The notes below the pieces were generated by a model, which saw only the letters and a program-made list of their open reading frames with translations, ran no database searches and was not told the DNA's origin. From Streptomyces liliiviolaceus (GTDB lineage: Bacteria; Actinomycetota; Actinomycetes; Streptomycetales; Streptomycetaceae), in contig NZ_JAGPYQ010000001.1 of NCBI RefSeq assembly GCF_018070025.1, positions 6,510,001-6,574,000 of the forward strand: a DNA stretch of 64,000 bases, given 5' to 3'. Within the stretch, counting starts at the first letter, position 1. The number at the start of each line of letters is the position of its first letter. Made by a program: the position numbers and the translations under genes. Below are positions 55,038 through 63,725 of this stretch, piece after piece.

Positions 55038-56938
55038 GTGACACCGCCGTCGAACCGGGCGGAACCACCATCTCCGGCCGGGAGTTGCTGCCCACCGCGA
55101 CCCAGGCCCGTACCCGCGCGGCCGTACGCGAACTCGTGCGCCCGCACCGCCGACTGGCGCTCGGCGGGTTCGCCATGATGGTCGTGGCCACCGCGGTCGG
55201 GCTGCTGGTCCAGCCGCTGCTCGGCCGCATCGTGGACCTGGTCGCCGACCACCGCCCGCCGGGGAGCATCACCCAGCCGGTCGTCCTGCTGGTGCTCGTC
55301 GCCCTCGCCCAGGGCGCGGCCACCGTGCTGGGCCTGGCACTGGTGGCCCGGCTCGGCGAGACCGTCCTCGCGCAGCTGCGCGAGCGGTTCGTCGAGAAGG
55401 CCCTGCGGCTGCCCCTGGAACAGGTGGAGAAGGCGGGGGCGGGCGACCTCACCGCACGGGTCACCCGCGACGTCTCGGTGGTGGGCGAGGCGGTGCGCTC
55501 CGCCCTGCCCGAACTGGCCCGCTCGCTGCTGGCCATCGTGCTGACGCTGGCCGCGATGGCCGCGCTGGACTGGCGGTTCTTCCTCGCGGCCCTCGTCGCG
55601 GTGCCCGTCCAGGCCTCCACCGCCCGCTGGTACGTGCGCAACGCCGTGCCCCTCTACGCCGAGCAGCGGATCGCCACCGGTTCCCAGCAGCAGCAGTTGC
55701 TGGACACCATCGCGGGCGCCGGAACCGTACGGGCGTTCCGTCTTGAGGAGGAGCACACCGCGCGGGTGACCCGGCGTTCGTCGGCGGCGGTCGAGCTGAC
55801 CCTGCGCGGCGTCCGGCTGGTGCTGAACTTCTACAACCGGCTGCACGTGGCGGAGTACGCCGGGCTCGCGGCGGTCCTCGTCACCGGGTTCCTGCTGGTG
55901 CGCGGCGGCTCGGTGTCCATCGGCACGGCCACGGCCGCCGCGCTCTACTTCCACAGTCTGTTCTCGCCGGTCAACCAGGCGCTCGTCCTCCTCGACGACG
56001 CGCAGTCGGCGACCGCCGCGCTCGCCCGCCTGGTCGGGGTCGCCGACCAGCCCTCACCCGAGCCGCGGCTCTCCCCCGAGCCGCAGCCGTCCGCGGGCCA
56101 CGAGCCACGGGCCACGGACGCGCACGGCACGGTCACCGTGACGGGCATCGACCACGCGTACGAGCCGGGCCGCCCCGTCCTGCACGGTGTGGACCTCACC
56201 CTCCGGGCGGGTGAGCGGGTGGCCCTGGTCGGCGTGAGCGGCGCGGGCAAGACCACCCTCGCCAAACTCATCGCGGGCGTGCACCGTCCGACGTCCGGCT
56301 CGGTACGCGTGGCGACCGGCGACGGCGAGCCCCGCGAGGGCCTGCCCGTTGCGCTGGTCACCCAGGAGACGCATGTCTTCGCCGGACCGCTCGCGGACGA
56401 CCTGCGGCTCGCACGGGCCGGCGCCACCGACGACGAACTGCGTACGGCACTGGCCACGGTGGACGCCCTCGACTGGGCCGGGGCGCTCCCCGACGGCCTG
56501 GACACGGTCGTCGGCGACGGCGGGCACCGCCTGACCTCCGCGCAGGTCCAGCAACTCGCCCTGGCCCGCCTGGTACTGGCCGATCCCCCGGTGGCCGTAC
56601 TGGACGAGGCCACCGCCGAGGCGGGCAGCACCGGCGCCCGGCTCCTGGAGCAGGCGGCCGACCGGGCGGTCGAGGGCCGTACGGCGCTGATCGTCGCGCA
56701 CCGCCTCACCCAGGCCGCCACCGCGGACCGGATCGTCGTCATGGACGGCGGCCGGATCGTGGAGAACGGCACCCATGACGAGCTGTGCGCCGCGGCCGGC
56801 CCCTACGCCTCCCTGTGGGCGGCGTGGTCCGGCACCCGCGCCACGGCCGACCTGACCCCCACGCACCACCCCAGCCCTCACAGCACCACCAGCCACGTCA
56901 CCACCAGCCCTGACACCACCACCGTGAAGGACCACTGA
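55034..56938 (+). CDS. ABC exporter half-transporter with intact ATP-binding motifs
   Basis: A 634-residue partner of the preceding gene, overlapping it as ATGA. Six helices are followed by an ATPase with intact Walker A GVSGAGKTT (about 400), Walker B VAVLDEAT and H-loop VAHRLT, but the signature is LTSAQ instead of LSGGQ. Paired with the other half, its Walker motifs face the intact LSGGQ, giving one working ATP site and one decayed site. The C-terminal ~30 residues are a Thr/Ser/His-rich tail. Confidence 0.92.
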   Translation: MSDTAVEPGGTTISGRELLPTATQARTRAAVRELVRPHRRLALGGFAMMVVATAVGLLVQPLLGRIVDLVADHRPPGSITQPVVLLVLVALAQGAATVLGLALVARLGETVLAQLRERFVEKALRLPLEQVEKAGAGDLTARVTRDVSVVGEAVRSALPELARSLLAIVLTLAAMAALDWRFFLAALVAVPVQASTARWYVRNAVPLYAEQRIATGSQQQQLLDTIAGAGTVRAFRLEEEHTARVTRRSSAAVELTLRGVRLVLNFYNRLHVAEYAGLAAVLVTGFLLVRGGSVSIGTATAAALYFHSLFSPVNQALVLLDDAQSATAALARLVGVADQPSPEPRLSPEPQPSAGHEPRATDAHGTVTVTGIDHAYEPGRPVLHGVDLTLRAGERVALVGVSGAGKTTLAKLIAGVHRPTSGSVRVATGDGEPREGLPVALVTQETHVFAGPLADDLRLARAGATDDELRTALATVDALDWAGALPDGLDTVVGDGGHRLTSAQVQQLALARLVLADPPVAVLDEATAEAGSTGARLLEQAADRAVEGRTALIVAHRLTQAATADRIVVMDGGRIVENGTHDELCAAAGPYASLWAAWSGTRATADLTPTHHPSPHSTTSHVTTSPDTTTVKDH

Positions 56939-58005
56939 TGCCCGGCTCTTCCAGAGGCGCACGCCTTGTCGCGACGCTCGCCTCCGCACTCCTCCTGTTC
57001 GGCACCGCGGCGGCCTGCGGCTCCGACGACGACTCCGGCTCGGACGCGGCGGGCGCGGACAAGTCCGCGTCCGCGAACAGCGCCTTCCCGGTGACCCTGG
57101 CCCACAAGTACGGCAGCACCACCGTCAAGTCCGAGCCGAAGCGGATCGTCACGGTCGGGCTGACCGACCAGGACGCCGTACTCGCCCTCGGCAAGGTGCC
57201 CGTCGGCACCACCGAGTGGCTCGGCGGCTACAAGGGCGCCATCGGCCCCTGGGCCACCGACAAACTGGGCAGCGGGAAGACCCCGACCGTGCTGAAGGAC
57301 ACCGGCACGGGCCCGCAGACGGAGAAGATCGCCGCGCTGAACCCCGACCTGATCCTCGCGGTCTACGGCGGCCTCACCAAGGACCAGTACACGACCCTGT
57401 CGAAGTTCGCCCCGGTCGTGGCGCAGCCGAAGCAGTACAACGACTTCGGTGTGCCGTGGCAGCAGCAGACCGAGATCATCGGCAAGGCGCTCGGGCAGGA
57501 GTCCGCGGCGAAGGACCTCGTGAAGGGCGTCGAGTCCGACTTCGCGACCGCCGCCAAGGACAATCCGAAGTTCGCCGAGTCCACCGGCGTGATGGCGACG
57601 CCGTACGAGGGCATCTTCGTCTTCGGCAGCCAGGACTCGCGCTCGCGGGTCCTGACCGACCTCGGTTTCAAACTGCCGACCGACCTCGACAAGGTCATCG
57701 GTGACAAGTTCGGTGCCAACATCAGCAAGGAGCGCACCGACCTGCTGAACACCGACGCCGCCGTCTGGATCGTCGGGGACACGGCCAAGGACGAGGCCAA
57801 GCTCCACAAGAACGCGCTCTACGGCGACCTGGACGTGGTGAAGCAGGGCCGCGAGGTCTTCGTCGAGGAGACCAGCGACTACGGCAACTCCGTGTCGTTC
57901 GTCTCGGTGCTGAGCCTGCCCTACATGCTGGAGCGTCTGGTGCCGCAGCTGGCCGCGGCCGTCGACGGCGACACCGCCACGAAGGTGACCGAACCGACCT
58001 CTTGA
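56938..58005 (+). CDS. Fe3+-siderophore-binding lipoprotein
   Basis: A 355-residue substrate-binding protein of the FepB/FecB/FhuD type (cluster 8). Signal sequence with a lipobox-like TAAAC (Cys at 27) and an acidic Asp/Ser linker, so it is tethered outside the membrane. Two lobes follow from PKRIVTVGLTDQDAVLALGKVP and the C-terminal SFVSVLSLPYMLERL. Its ATG shares a base with the exporter stop (TGATG), so it is co-expressed. It delivers the ferric siderophore to the FecCD importer encoded at 45548-48556. Confidence 0.95.
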   Translation: MPGSSRGARLVATLASALLLFGTAAACGSDDDSGSDAAGADKSASANSAFPVTLAHKYGSTTVKSEPKRIVTVGLTDQDAVLALGKVPVGTTEWLGGYKGAIGPWATDKLGSGKTPTVLKDTGTGPQTEKIAALNPDLILAVYGGLTKDQYTTLSKFAPVVAQPKQYNDFGVPWQQQTEIIGKALGQESAAKDLVKGVESDFATAAKDNPKFAESTGVMATPYEGIFVFGSQDSRSRVLTDLGFKLPTDLDKVIGDKFGANISKERTDLLNTDAAVWIVGDTAKDEAKLHKNALYGDLDVVKQGREVFVEETSDYGNSVSFVSVLSLPYMLERLVPQLAAAVDGDTATKVTEPTS

Positions 58006-58044
58006 GAGTGACCTCGCGACTACAGCGGGGCCCAGCGGACAGAA

Positions 58045-58079
58045 GGTCCGGGGCCACGGATCGTCCGTGGCCCCGGACC
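58045..58079. terminator. Terminator at the end of the siderophore locus
   Basis: A perfect 16-bp inverted repeat (GGTCCGGGGCCACGGA, loop TCG, complement) 40 nt after the binding-protein stop. Confidence 0.78.
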
Positions 58080-58134
58080 ACGCTGTGTCGGGCGACACGC
58101 TCGCGACACCAGAGGCTGAAAGTATGATCAACCA

Positions 58135-58671
58135 ATGTCTGACATGACCGAAACCACGCCCGGCTGGCTGCCCCACGACGAGCTGGAGCAGGCACGCGCC
58201 CGTATGCCGATCCTGTACGTCGAGGCCGTGCCGGTACGCGTCGACGACAGCGGCGAAGTGACCAGCATCGGACTGCTGCTCCGCATGGGATCGGGCGGGG
58301 CGGTCAGCCGCGCGCTCGTCTCCGGCCGGGTGCTGCACCACGAACGGGTCAGGGACGCCCTGCTGCGCCACCTGGAGAAGGATCTCGGGCCGGTCGCGCT
58401 GCCCAGGATCCCCGCCTCGCTGCAGCCCTTCACCGTCGCCGAGTACTTCCCGACGCTTGGGGACACGCCGTTCCACGACCCCCGCCAGCACGCGGTGTCG
58501 CTCGCCTACATCGTGCCGGTGACCGGTGACTGCCGTCCCCGCCAGGACGCCCTCGACCTGGTCTGGTTCAGCCCCCAGGAGGCGTCCTCCGCCATGGTCC
58601 TCAACGAGATGCCGGGCGGCCACGGCGCCCTGCTCAAGCAGGCCCTCGCGCACATGGGCGCCCTGTCCTGA
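58135..58671 (+). CDS. DUF4916 / Nudix-like protein
   Basis: A 178-residue protein of the DUF4916 (Nudix-superfamily) group common in Streptomyces. The Nudix-box position reads G-x5-E-x7-R-H-L-E-K-D-L-G. The spacing is kept but the metal-binding REUxEE glutamates are mostly changed, so catalytic hydrolysis is doubtful. ATG 58135 and ATG 58144 are both possible starts. It stands between the siderophore terminator and the convergent GbsR gene; a link to iron is not indicated. Confidence 0.82.
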   Translation: MSDMTETTPGWLPHDELEQARARMPILYVEAVPVRVDDSGEVTSIGLLLRMGSGGAVSRALVSGRVLHHERVRDALLRHLEKDLGPVALPRIPASLQPFTVAEYFPTLGDTPFHDPRQHAVSLAYIVPVTGDCRPRQDALDLVWFSPQEASSAMVLNEMPGGHGALLKQALAHMGALS

Positions 58672-58718
58672 AAAGGACGCGCGGATCGCTGTTCGGCGAC
58701 CCGGCGTCCCCTCGGACC

Positions 58719-58772
58719 GTGGGAGTGGACGTCGGCGTGGGAGCGGGCGCCGGTGTGGGAGCAGGCGTCGGT
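58719..58772. repeat. 18-bp imperfect tandem repeats
   Basis: Three head-to-tail units of the form gtgggagcgggcgtcggt, and a partial fourth to 58790, between convergent genes. There is no spacer structure, so it is not a CRISPR array. Confidence 0.7.
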
Positions 58773-58830
58773 GCGGGCGTGGGTGTCCCCGAGAACGGGC
58801 GCGGGCCGACCCCTTGCCGGTCCGCTCCCC

Positions 58831-59355
58831 TCAACCCGCGTGCAGCCGCTGGTATTCACCCAGCAGGCGGGTCAACTCCCGCACCATGAAGGCGTAGTAG
58901 GTGTGCATGTCCCGCAGCCGCGCCTGCTGCGCCTCCGGCATGTCCGCCCCCCGCTCCCGCGCGGTCCGCGCGAGCTCGAACAGCTGCTGGGTCTGGTCGA
59001 GTTGATGCTGGAGGCAGCCGCTCCACGCGTCGTCGCGCCATACGTAACCGGCCTGGCGCACGCCGGGCACCTTGACCCGTTCGACCGTGCCGTTCGTGAT
59101 GAGCAGGCGGGTCATCTCCGACACCGAGCCCTTGCTGGCGCCCAGGGCCTCCTGCAGCTCCGGCATCGTCATGGGGTCCGGGCTGAGCATCAACACGCCC
59201 CCCAGCCGTCCGGCCATCGGCGGCCACCCCATCGCACGTCCGATCCGCTGCCCGAAGTCCTCGACCAGCAGCTCGTCCACCCCGGCCGGGCTCTCGCCCT
59301 CCCCGGCCGGACTCCCCGCGCGCATGGCCGAACCGTCGTCGGCGGCTGGCGACAC
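58831..59355 (-). CDS. GbsR/MarR-type transcriptional regulator
   Basis: A 174-residue winged-helix regulator of the GbsR family (choline-responsive repressors of betaine synthesis). The core is DFGQRIGRAMGWPPMAGRLGGVLML followed by the recognition region ELQEALGASKGSVSEM. The C terminus is a dimerising helix pair. GTG 59355 has GGGAGGATCG upstream. It is divergent from the GMC oxidase gene, so it probably controls that operon and itself through the 121-nt shared region. Confidence 0.88.
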   Translation of the reverse strand: MSPAADDGSAMRAGSPAGEGESPAGVDELLVEDFGQRIGRAMGWPPMAGRLGGVLMLSPDPMTMPELQEALGASKGSVSEMTRLLITNGTVERVKVPGVRQAGYVWRDDAWSGCLQHQLDQTQQLFELARTARERGADMPEAQQARLRDMHTYYAFMVRELTRLLGEYQRLHAG

Positions 59356-59377
59356 CGATCCTCCCGTACGGAAAAAA

Positions 59378-59420
59378 ATGAAAATTCATTCTTGACTGAA
59401 CTTTCCTGATACGTCAGATT
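59378..59420 (+). promoter_or_regulatory. Promoter and likely GbsR operator for the GMC operon
   Basis: TTGACT (59392-59397), a 17-nt spacer and CAGATT (59415-59420) form a plausible promoter. Inverted repeats ATGAA-AA-TTCAT (59378-59389) and TTCA...TGAA (59385-59400) overlap its -35, a fitting site for the divergent repressor. Confidence 0.55.
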
Positions 59421-59476
59421 ACCAGCATCCACGCAGGAGTCACCGGCGCGGGACGCTCCCGTATCAAGGAGTCCAG

Positions 59477-61042
59477 ATGGCAGAACATGATCGCGATCTG
59501 ATCGTCGTCGGCGCGGGGTCCGCCGGTGCGGTGCTCGCAGCCCGCGCCGCCGCCCGCGGCCGGCGGGTCCTCCTGCTGGAGGCCGGCCCCGACCACCGCT
59601 CGGCGCAGCTGCCGGAACCGTGGCGCTCGCCCAATCCCGTGGTGGCCCTGATGGACCCCGCGGCCTCGGAACATCTCGTGTGGACCGGCCTGAACTCCTC
59701 GCGCACCGAGAAGCAGCAACAGGCCCCGTACTGGCGCGGCCGTGGGATGGGCGGCAGTTCGTCCGTGAACGGCCAGATCGCGATCCGGCCGCCGATGGAG
59801 GACTTCGAGGAGTGGGCCCGGCTCGGGTGTACCGGCTGGGCGCCGGAGGACGTGCTGCCGTACTTCTCGATGCTGGAGGACGACGAGGAGTACGGGGACC
59901 GGCCGTACCACGGCCGGGGCGGACCGACCCCGATCCACCGGACCCCGAGGAGCGCCTGGGGAGGCGTCGACCGGGCCCTGGCCGACTCGGCGCTCGCGGC
60001 GGGGTACGGCTGGGCGCCCGACGTCAACGCCCCCGGCGCCACCGGAGTCTCGCCCTACCCGATCAACTCCCGTGACGCGCGCCGCGTGACCGTCAACGAC
60101 GGCTACCTCGAACCCGCACGCGAACTGCCCGGCCTCACCGTCCGCGGCGACGCGCTCGTGGACTCCGTCGTCTTCGAGAACGACCGCGCGATCGGCGTCC
60201 GGGTGGTGATCGACGGGGCGATCGTCACGGAGTACGCGGACGAGGTGATCCTCAGCGCGGGAGTGATCCACTCCCCGGCGATCCTGCTGCGCTCGGGCAT
60301 CGGCCCCGCCGCCCGGCTGCGGGCGCTGGGCATCGACGTCCGCCAGGACCTGCCGGTCGGTGTCGGTATGCAGGACCACGCGATGACGGTGCTCTCCCTG
60401 CCGTTGCGGGCCGAAGCCGCCATCAAGTCACCGCACGACCGGCACACCAACGTCTGCGTGCGCTGGTCCAGCACCTCGGGTACGCACTCCGACGACCTCA
60501 TGTTCGTCTCGCTCAACCAGAACGTGCTGGCCATGGCCACGGCGAACGCCGAGTCGCACTCCGGTGGCTTCGGTGTCTGGCTGAACCGCACCCACTCGCG
60601 CGGCGAACTGACCCTGGTCTCCACCGACCCTTCGGCACACCCGTACGTCGCCCAGCGGATGCTCTCCGACGAGCGCGACCTCGCCCCGATGCGGGAGGGC
60701 GTGCGGGCCCTCGTCGAACTGAGCGGCCGTGCCGAGACAGCCGCAGTCCTGGGCGGTTCGGTCGCGGAAGCCAACCGTCCGCTGTTCGAGGCCCTCGCGC
60801 ACGACGGCGACCTCGACGACCACCTGCTGTCCACCGTCATCGACGCCCAGCACGGCACGAGCACCTGCCTGATGGGCGCTCCCGGAGCCGCCGACACGGT
60901 CGTCGACCCGGCGTGCCGGGTCCAGGGGGTACGGGGCCTGCGGGTCGTGGACGCCTCGGTCTTCCCCGCCGTGCCCCGGGCCAACACCAATCTCGCCGCC
61001 ATCATGACCGGCGAACTCATGGCCGCCCGGCTCGACGCCTGA
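59477..61042 (+). CDS. GMC oxidoreductase, choline oxidase/dehydrogenase-like
   Basis: A 521-residue FAD enzyme of the glucose-methanol-choline family. FAD motif VVGAGSAGAVLAARAA and the EAG ribose contact are at the N terminus. The GMC signature region is RGRGMGGSSSVNGQ. The C-terminal catalytic His is in DAQHGTSTCLMG, and the end motif is PRANTNLAAIMTGE. AAGGAG precedes the ATG. With the linked aldehyde dehydrogenase and GbsR repressor it likely oxidises choline or another amino alcohol to an aldehyde. Confidence 0.9.
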   Translation: MAEHDRDLIVVGAGSAGAVLAARAAARGRRVLLLEAGPDHRSAQLPEPWRSPNPVVALMDPAASEHLVWTGLNSSRTEKQQQAPYWRGRGMGGSSSVNGQIAIRPPMEDFEEWARLGCTGWAPEDVLPYFSMLEDDEEYGDRPYHGRGGPTPIHRTPRSAWGGVDRALADSALAAGYGWAPDVNAPGATGVSPYPINSRDARRVTVNDGYLEPARELPGLTVRGDALVDSVVFENDRAIGVRVVIDGAIVTEYADEVILSAGVIHSPAILLRSGIGPAARLRALGIDVRQDLPVGVGMQDHAMTVLSLPLRAEAAIKSPHDRHTNVCVRWSSTSGTHSDDLMFVSLNQNVLAMATANAESHSGGFGVWLNRTHSRGELTLVSTDPSAHPYVAQRMLSDERDLAPMREGVRALVELSGRAETAAVLGGSVAEANRPLFEALAHDGDLDDHLLSTVIDAQHGTSTCLMGAPGAADTVVDPACRVQGVRGLRVVDASVFPAVPRANTNLAAIMTGELMAARLDA

Positions 61043-61101
61043 TCCGCTCCCTCACCGCGACACCTCGACCCACCCCGTACCGAAGAGAGACGGCCACCCT
61101 C

Positions 61102-62595
61102 ATGGAAACCCTTCAGCACTACATCGGCGGCCGGTGGGCGGAGCCGGCCGGCGAGGACGTCGTCGCCGTGGTCAACCCCGCCACCGAGGAGACCTTCGCG
61201 CAGTTCCGCGCGGGCGGCGCCGACGACGTCGACCGCGCCGTGGCCGGGGCGGTCGCGGCGCAGCCCGGCTGGGCCGCGCTCACCGTGGCCCGGCGGGTGG
61301 AACTGATCCACGCCTGGGCCGACACGATCGCCGCGCACGCCGCGGAACTCGCCGAACTGGAATGCCGGGAGATGGGCAAGCCGGTCGGCATCGGGCAGTC
61401 CTTCATCGCGGGTGCCGTGGCCGGGCTGAAGGCAGCAGCGGACCAGGCGCTCACCTACCCGTTCACCGAAACGGTGACGGGTACGGACGCGGGAGCAGCG
61501 GATGCGGGTACGGGTCCGGCGGGCGGGCGGACCGACATCGTCCGCCACCCGCTCGGCGTCACCACCGTGATCACCCCGTGGAACTTCCCCGTCGTCATGG
61601 TCCTCGGCGCGCTGGGCCCGCTGCTCGCCGCCGGGAACACCGTCGTGGTCAAGCCCTCCGAGCGGTCCCCGGTCTCCACGGTGCGGCTGTTCGAGCTGGC
61701 CGCCGCCACCGGGCTGCCCCCGGGCGTACTGAGCCTGGTCCTCGGCGACGCCCGCACCGGCGCTGCGCTGACGGAACACGAGGACGTACAACTCGTCCAC
61801 TTCACCGGGTCGGTCGGCGCGGGCCGTGCCGTGGGAACGGCGACCGGTCGGCGGCTGAGCCGCAGTGTGCTCGAACTCGGCGGCAAGGACCCCGTCGTGA
61901 TCGACGCCGGAGTCGATCCGGTGACCACCGCGCAGGCCGTCGCGTTCGGCGCGTTCATCAACACCGGCCAGATCTGCACCTCCATGGAGCGGATCTACGT
62001 CCATGAGCGGATCGCGGACGAGTTCGTCGAGGCGCTCGTCGCCGCCGCGGGCACCTTCGCCGTCGGCGACGGTCTCGACCCCGCCACGATGCTCGGCCCC
62101 CTGGTGGACGGACGGCAGCGCGACACCGTACGCCGTCATGTCGAGGACGCCGTCCGCAAGGGCGCCACCGTGCGCGCGGGCGGAGCCGTGCCGGACCGTC
62201 CCGGCTACTTCTACCCGGCGACCGTGCTCACCGGGGTCGACGACACCATGCTCGTGATGACCGAGGAGACGTTCGGTCCGGTCGCGCCCGTCACCGTCGT
62301 GCCCAGCTTCGAGGAGGGCCTGGCCCGCGCGGCGGACTCCCGCTACGGCCTCGCCGCCACCGTCTACACCGACGACCCCGACCACATCTCGGCCGCCGCG
62401 CGACTGCCCGTCGGTGTCGTGTGGGTCAACCAGTGGCAGGGCGGCGGCCCCGAGCGGCTGTACGAGCCCGCCCGCGACAGCGGTATGGGAGCCACCGGGG
62501 CCCGTGCCGCCTACGACGCGGCGACCCGGCCCGCCGCCGTGCACATCGCGGCGACCGTCCCGGCGGCCGCAACCGCTCCGGCGGCCGACCGGTGA
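61102..62595 (+). CDS. Aldehyde dehydrogenase, betaine-aldehyde-dehydrogenase-like
   Basis: A 497-residue NAD(P)-dependent aldehyde dehydrogenase. Visible motifs are ITPWNFPVVM, the cofactor loop FTGSVGAG, the general base Glu in ELGGKDP, the nucleophilic Cys in GQICTS and EETFGPVAPV. It lies 59 nt after the GMC gene and should oxidise its aldehyde product to the acid (betaine, if choline is the substrate). An Ala/Thr/Gly-rich insertion near residues 130-145 (TGTDAGAADAGTGPAG) and the Ala-rich tail are unusual. Confidence 0.92.
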   Translation: METLQHYIGGRWAEPAGEDVVAVVNPATEETFAQFRAGGADDVDRAVAGAVAAQPGWAALTVARRVELIHAWADTIAAHAAELAELECREMGKPVGIGQSFIAGAVAGLKAAADQALTYPFTETVTGTDAGAADAGTGPAGGRTDIVRHPLGVTTVITPWNFPVVMVLGALGPLLAAGNTVVVKPSERSPVSTVRLFELAAATGLPPGVLSLVLGDARTGAALTEHEDVQLVHFTGSVGAGRAVGTATGRRLSRSVLELGGKDPVVIDAGVDPVTTAQAVAFGAFINTGQICTSMERIYVHERIADEFVEALVAAAGTFAVGDGLDPATMLGPLVDGRQRDTVRRHVEDAVRKGATVRAGGAVPDRPGYFYPATVLTGVDDTMLVMTEETFGPVAPVTVVPSFEEGLARAADSRYGLAATVYTDDPDHISAAARLPVGVVWVNQWQGGGPERLYEPARDSGMGATGARAAYDAATRPAAVHIAATVPAAATAPAADR

Positions 62596-63725
62596 CCACC
62601 GCCAAGGAGGCCGCGGCACGGCACGTCCGTGCCGCGGCGGACGACCTGATCGCCCTCTCCCACCGGATCCACGCCCACCCCGAGTTGGCCTTCGAGGAGT
62701 ACCTCGCCAGCCGCTGGGTCGCCGACGCCCTCGGCGACGCGGGGTTCGAGGTCGAGCACGGATACTGCGGGCTGCCCACCGCCGTGCGGGCGACGGTCGG
62801 CAGCGGGCCGACGCACATCGCGATCTGCGCGGAGTACGACGCGCTGCCCGACATCGGCCACGCCTGCGGCCACAACGTCATCGCCGCGGCGGCCGTCGGC
62901 GCCGGTATCGCACTCGCCCCCCTGGCGGACGAACTCGGCCTGACCGTACGGGTGCTCGGCACCCCCGCCGAGGAAGGCGGCGGCGGCAAGGTGCTGATGC
63001 TGGAACAGGGCGCCTTCGACGGCGTGCACGCGGCCATGATGGTCCATCCGGCCGCGGTCGAGATGGCGGCGATGCCCGGCCTGGCCGTCACCCAGTTCGA
63101 CGTGGCCTACCAGGGCAGGGCGGCCCACGCCGGCGCCTATCCCGAGCTGGGCGTCAACGCGGCGGACGCCATGACCGTCGCCCAGGTGGCCGTCGGGCTG
63201 CTGCGCCAGCACACCACCGCCTCCGACCGCGTCCACGGCATCGTCACCCGGGCCGGCTCCGCCGCGAACATCGTCCCCGACGCCAGCCAGGGCCGCTGGA
63301 TCGTACGCAGCGACAGCCTGGACGCGCTGCGGCCGTTGTCCGAGCGGGTGCGCCGCTGCTTCGAGGCGGGCGCGCTGGCCACCGGCTGCGAGCTGACCAC
63401 CACACCGGTCGGCCCCGACTACGCCGACCTGCGGCCGGACCGGGACCTGCTGGACCTGTGGGTCGCCAACGCGACGGCACTGGGCCGCCGCTTCCCCGAC
63501 CTGCCGGCCGGTGTCACCGGCGCCGCCACCGACATGGGCAACGTCTCCCACGTCGTACCCACCATCCACCCCATGCTCGGCCTCGACTGCGCGCCCGCGG
63601 TCAACCACCAGCCGGAGTTCACCGCCGCGTGCCGCACCCAGAAGGCGGACCGGGCCGTGCTCGACGGGGCGACCGGCATGGCCTGGACGGCCATCGATGT
63701 CGCCCTAGCGGCTCAGCGCCCCTGA
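62592..63725 (+). CDS. M20 family amidohydrolase (AbgB-like)
   Basis: A 377-residue zinc hydrolase of peptidase family M20/amidohydrolases that cleave N-acyl or aminobenzoyl-amino acids. Metal ligands: IGHACGHN, the Glu pair in GTPAEEGGGG, VHP and the late NVSHVVPTIHP; the lid domain starts at VAYQGRAAHAGAYPE. The GTG overlaps the aldehyde dehydrogenase stop as GTGA. Its presence suggests the operon's substrate is an N-acylated amino alcohol or that a conjugate is split, rather than simple choline oxidation. Confidence 0.9.
   Translation: MTTAKEAAARHVRAAADDLIALSHRIHAHPELAFEEYLASRWVADALGDAGFEVEHGYCGLPTAVRATVGSGPTHIAICAEYDALPDIGHACGHNVIAAAAVGAGIALAPLADELGLTVRVLGTPAEEGGGGKVLMLEQGAFDGVHAAMMVHPAAVEMAAMPGLAVTQFDVAYQGRAAHAGAYPELGVNAADAMTVAQVAVGLLRQHTTASDRVHGIVTRAGSAANIVPDASQGRWIVRSDSLDALRPLSERVRRCFEAGALATGCELTTTPVGPDYADLRPDRDLLDLWVANATALGRRFPDLPAGVTGAATDMGNVSHVVPTIHPMLGLDCAPAVNHQPEFTAACRTQKADRAVLDGATGMAWTAIDVALAAQRP

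Noticed and set aside
58719..58790. Tandem 18-bp repeats as a CRISPR array
   Set aside because: The units are directly adjacent and imperfect, there are no spacers, and no cas genes are nearby.
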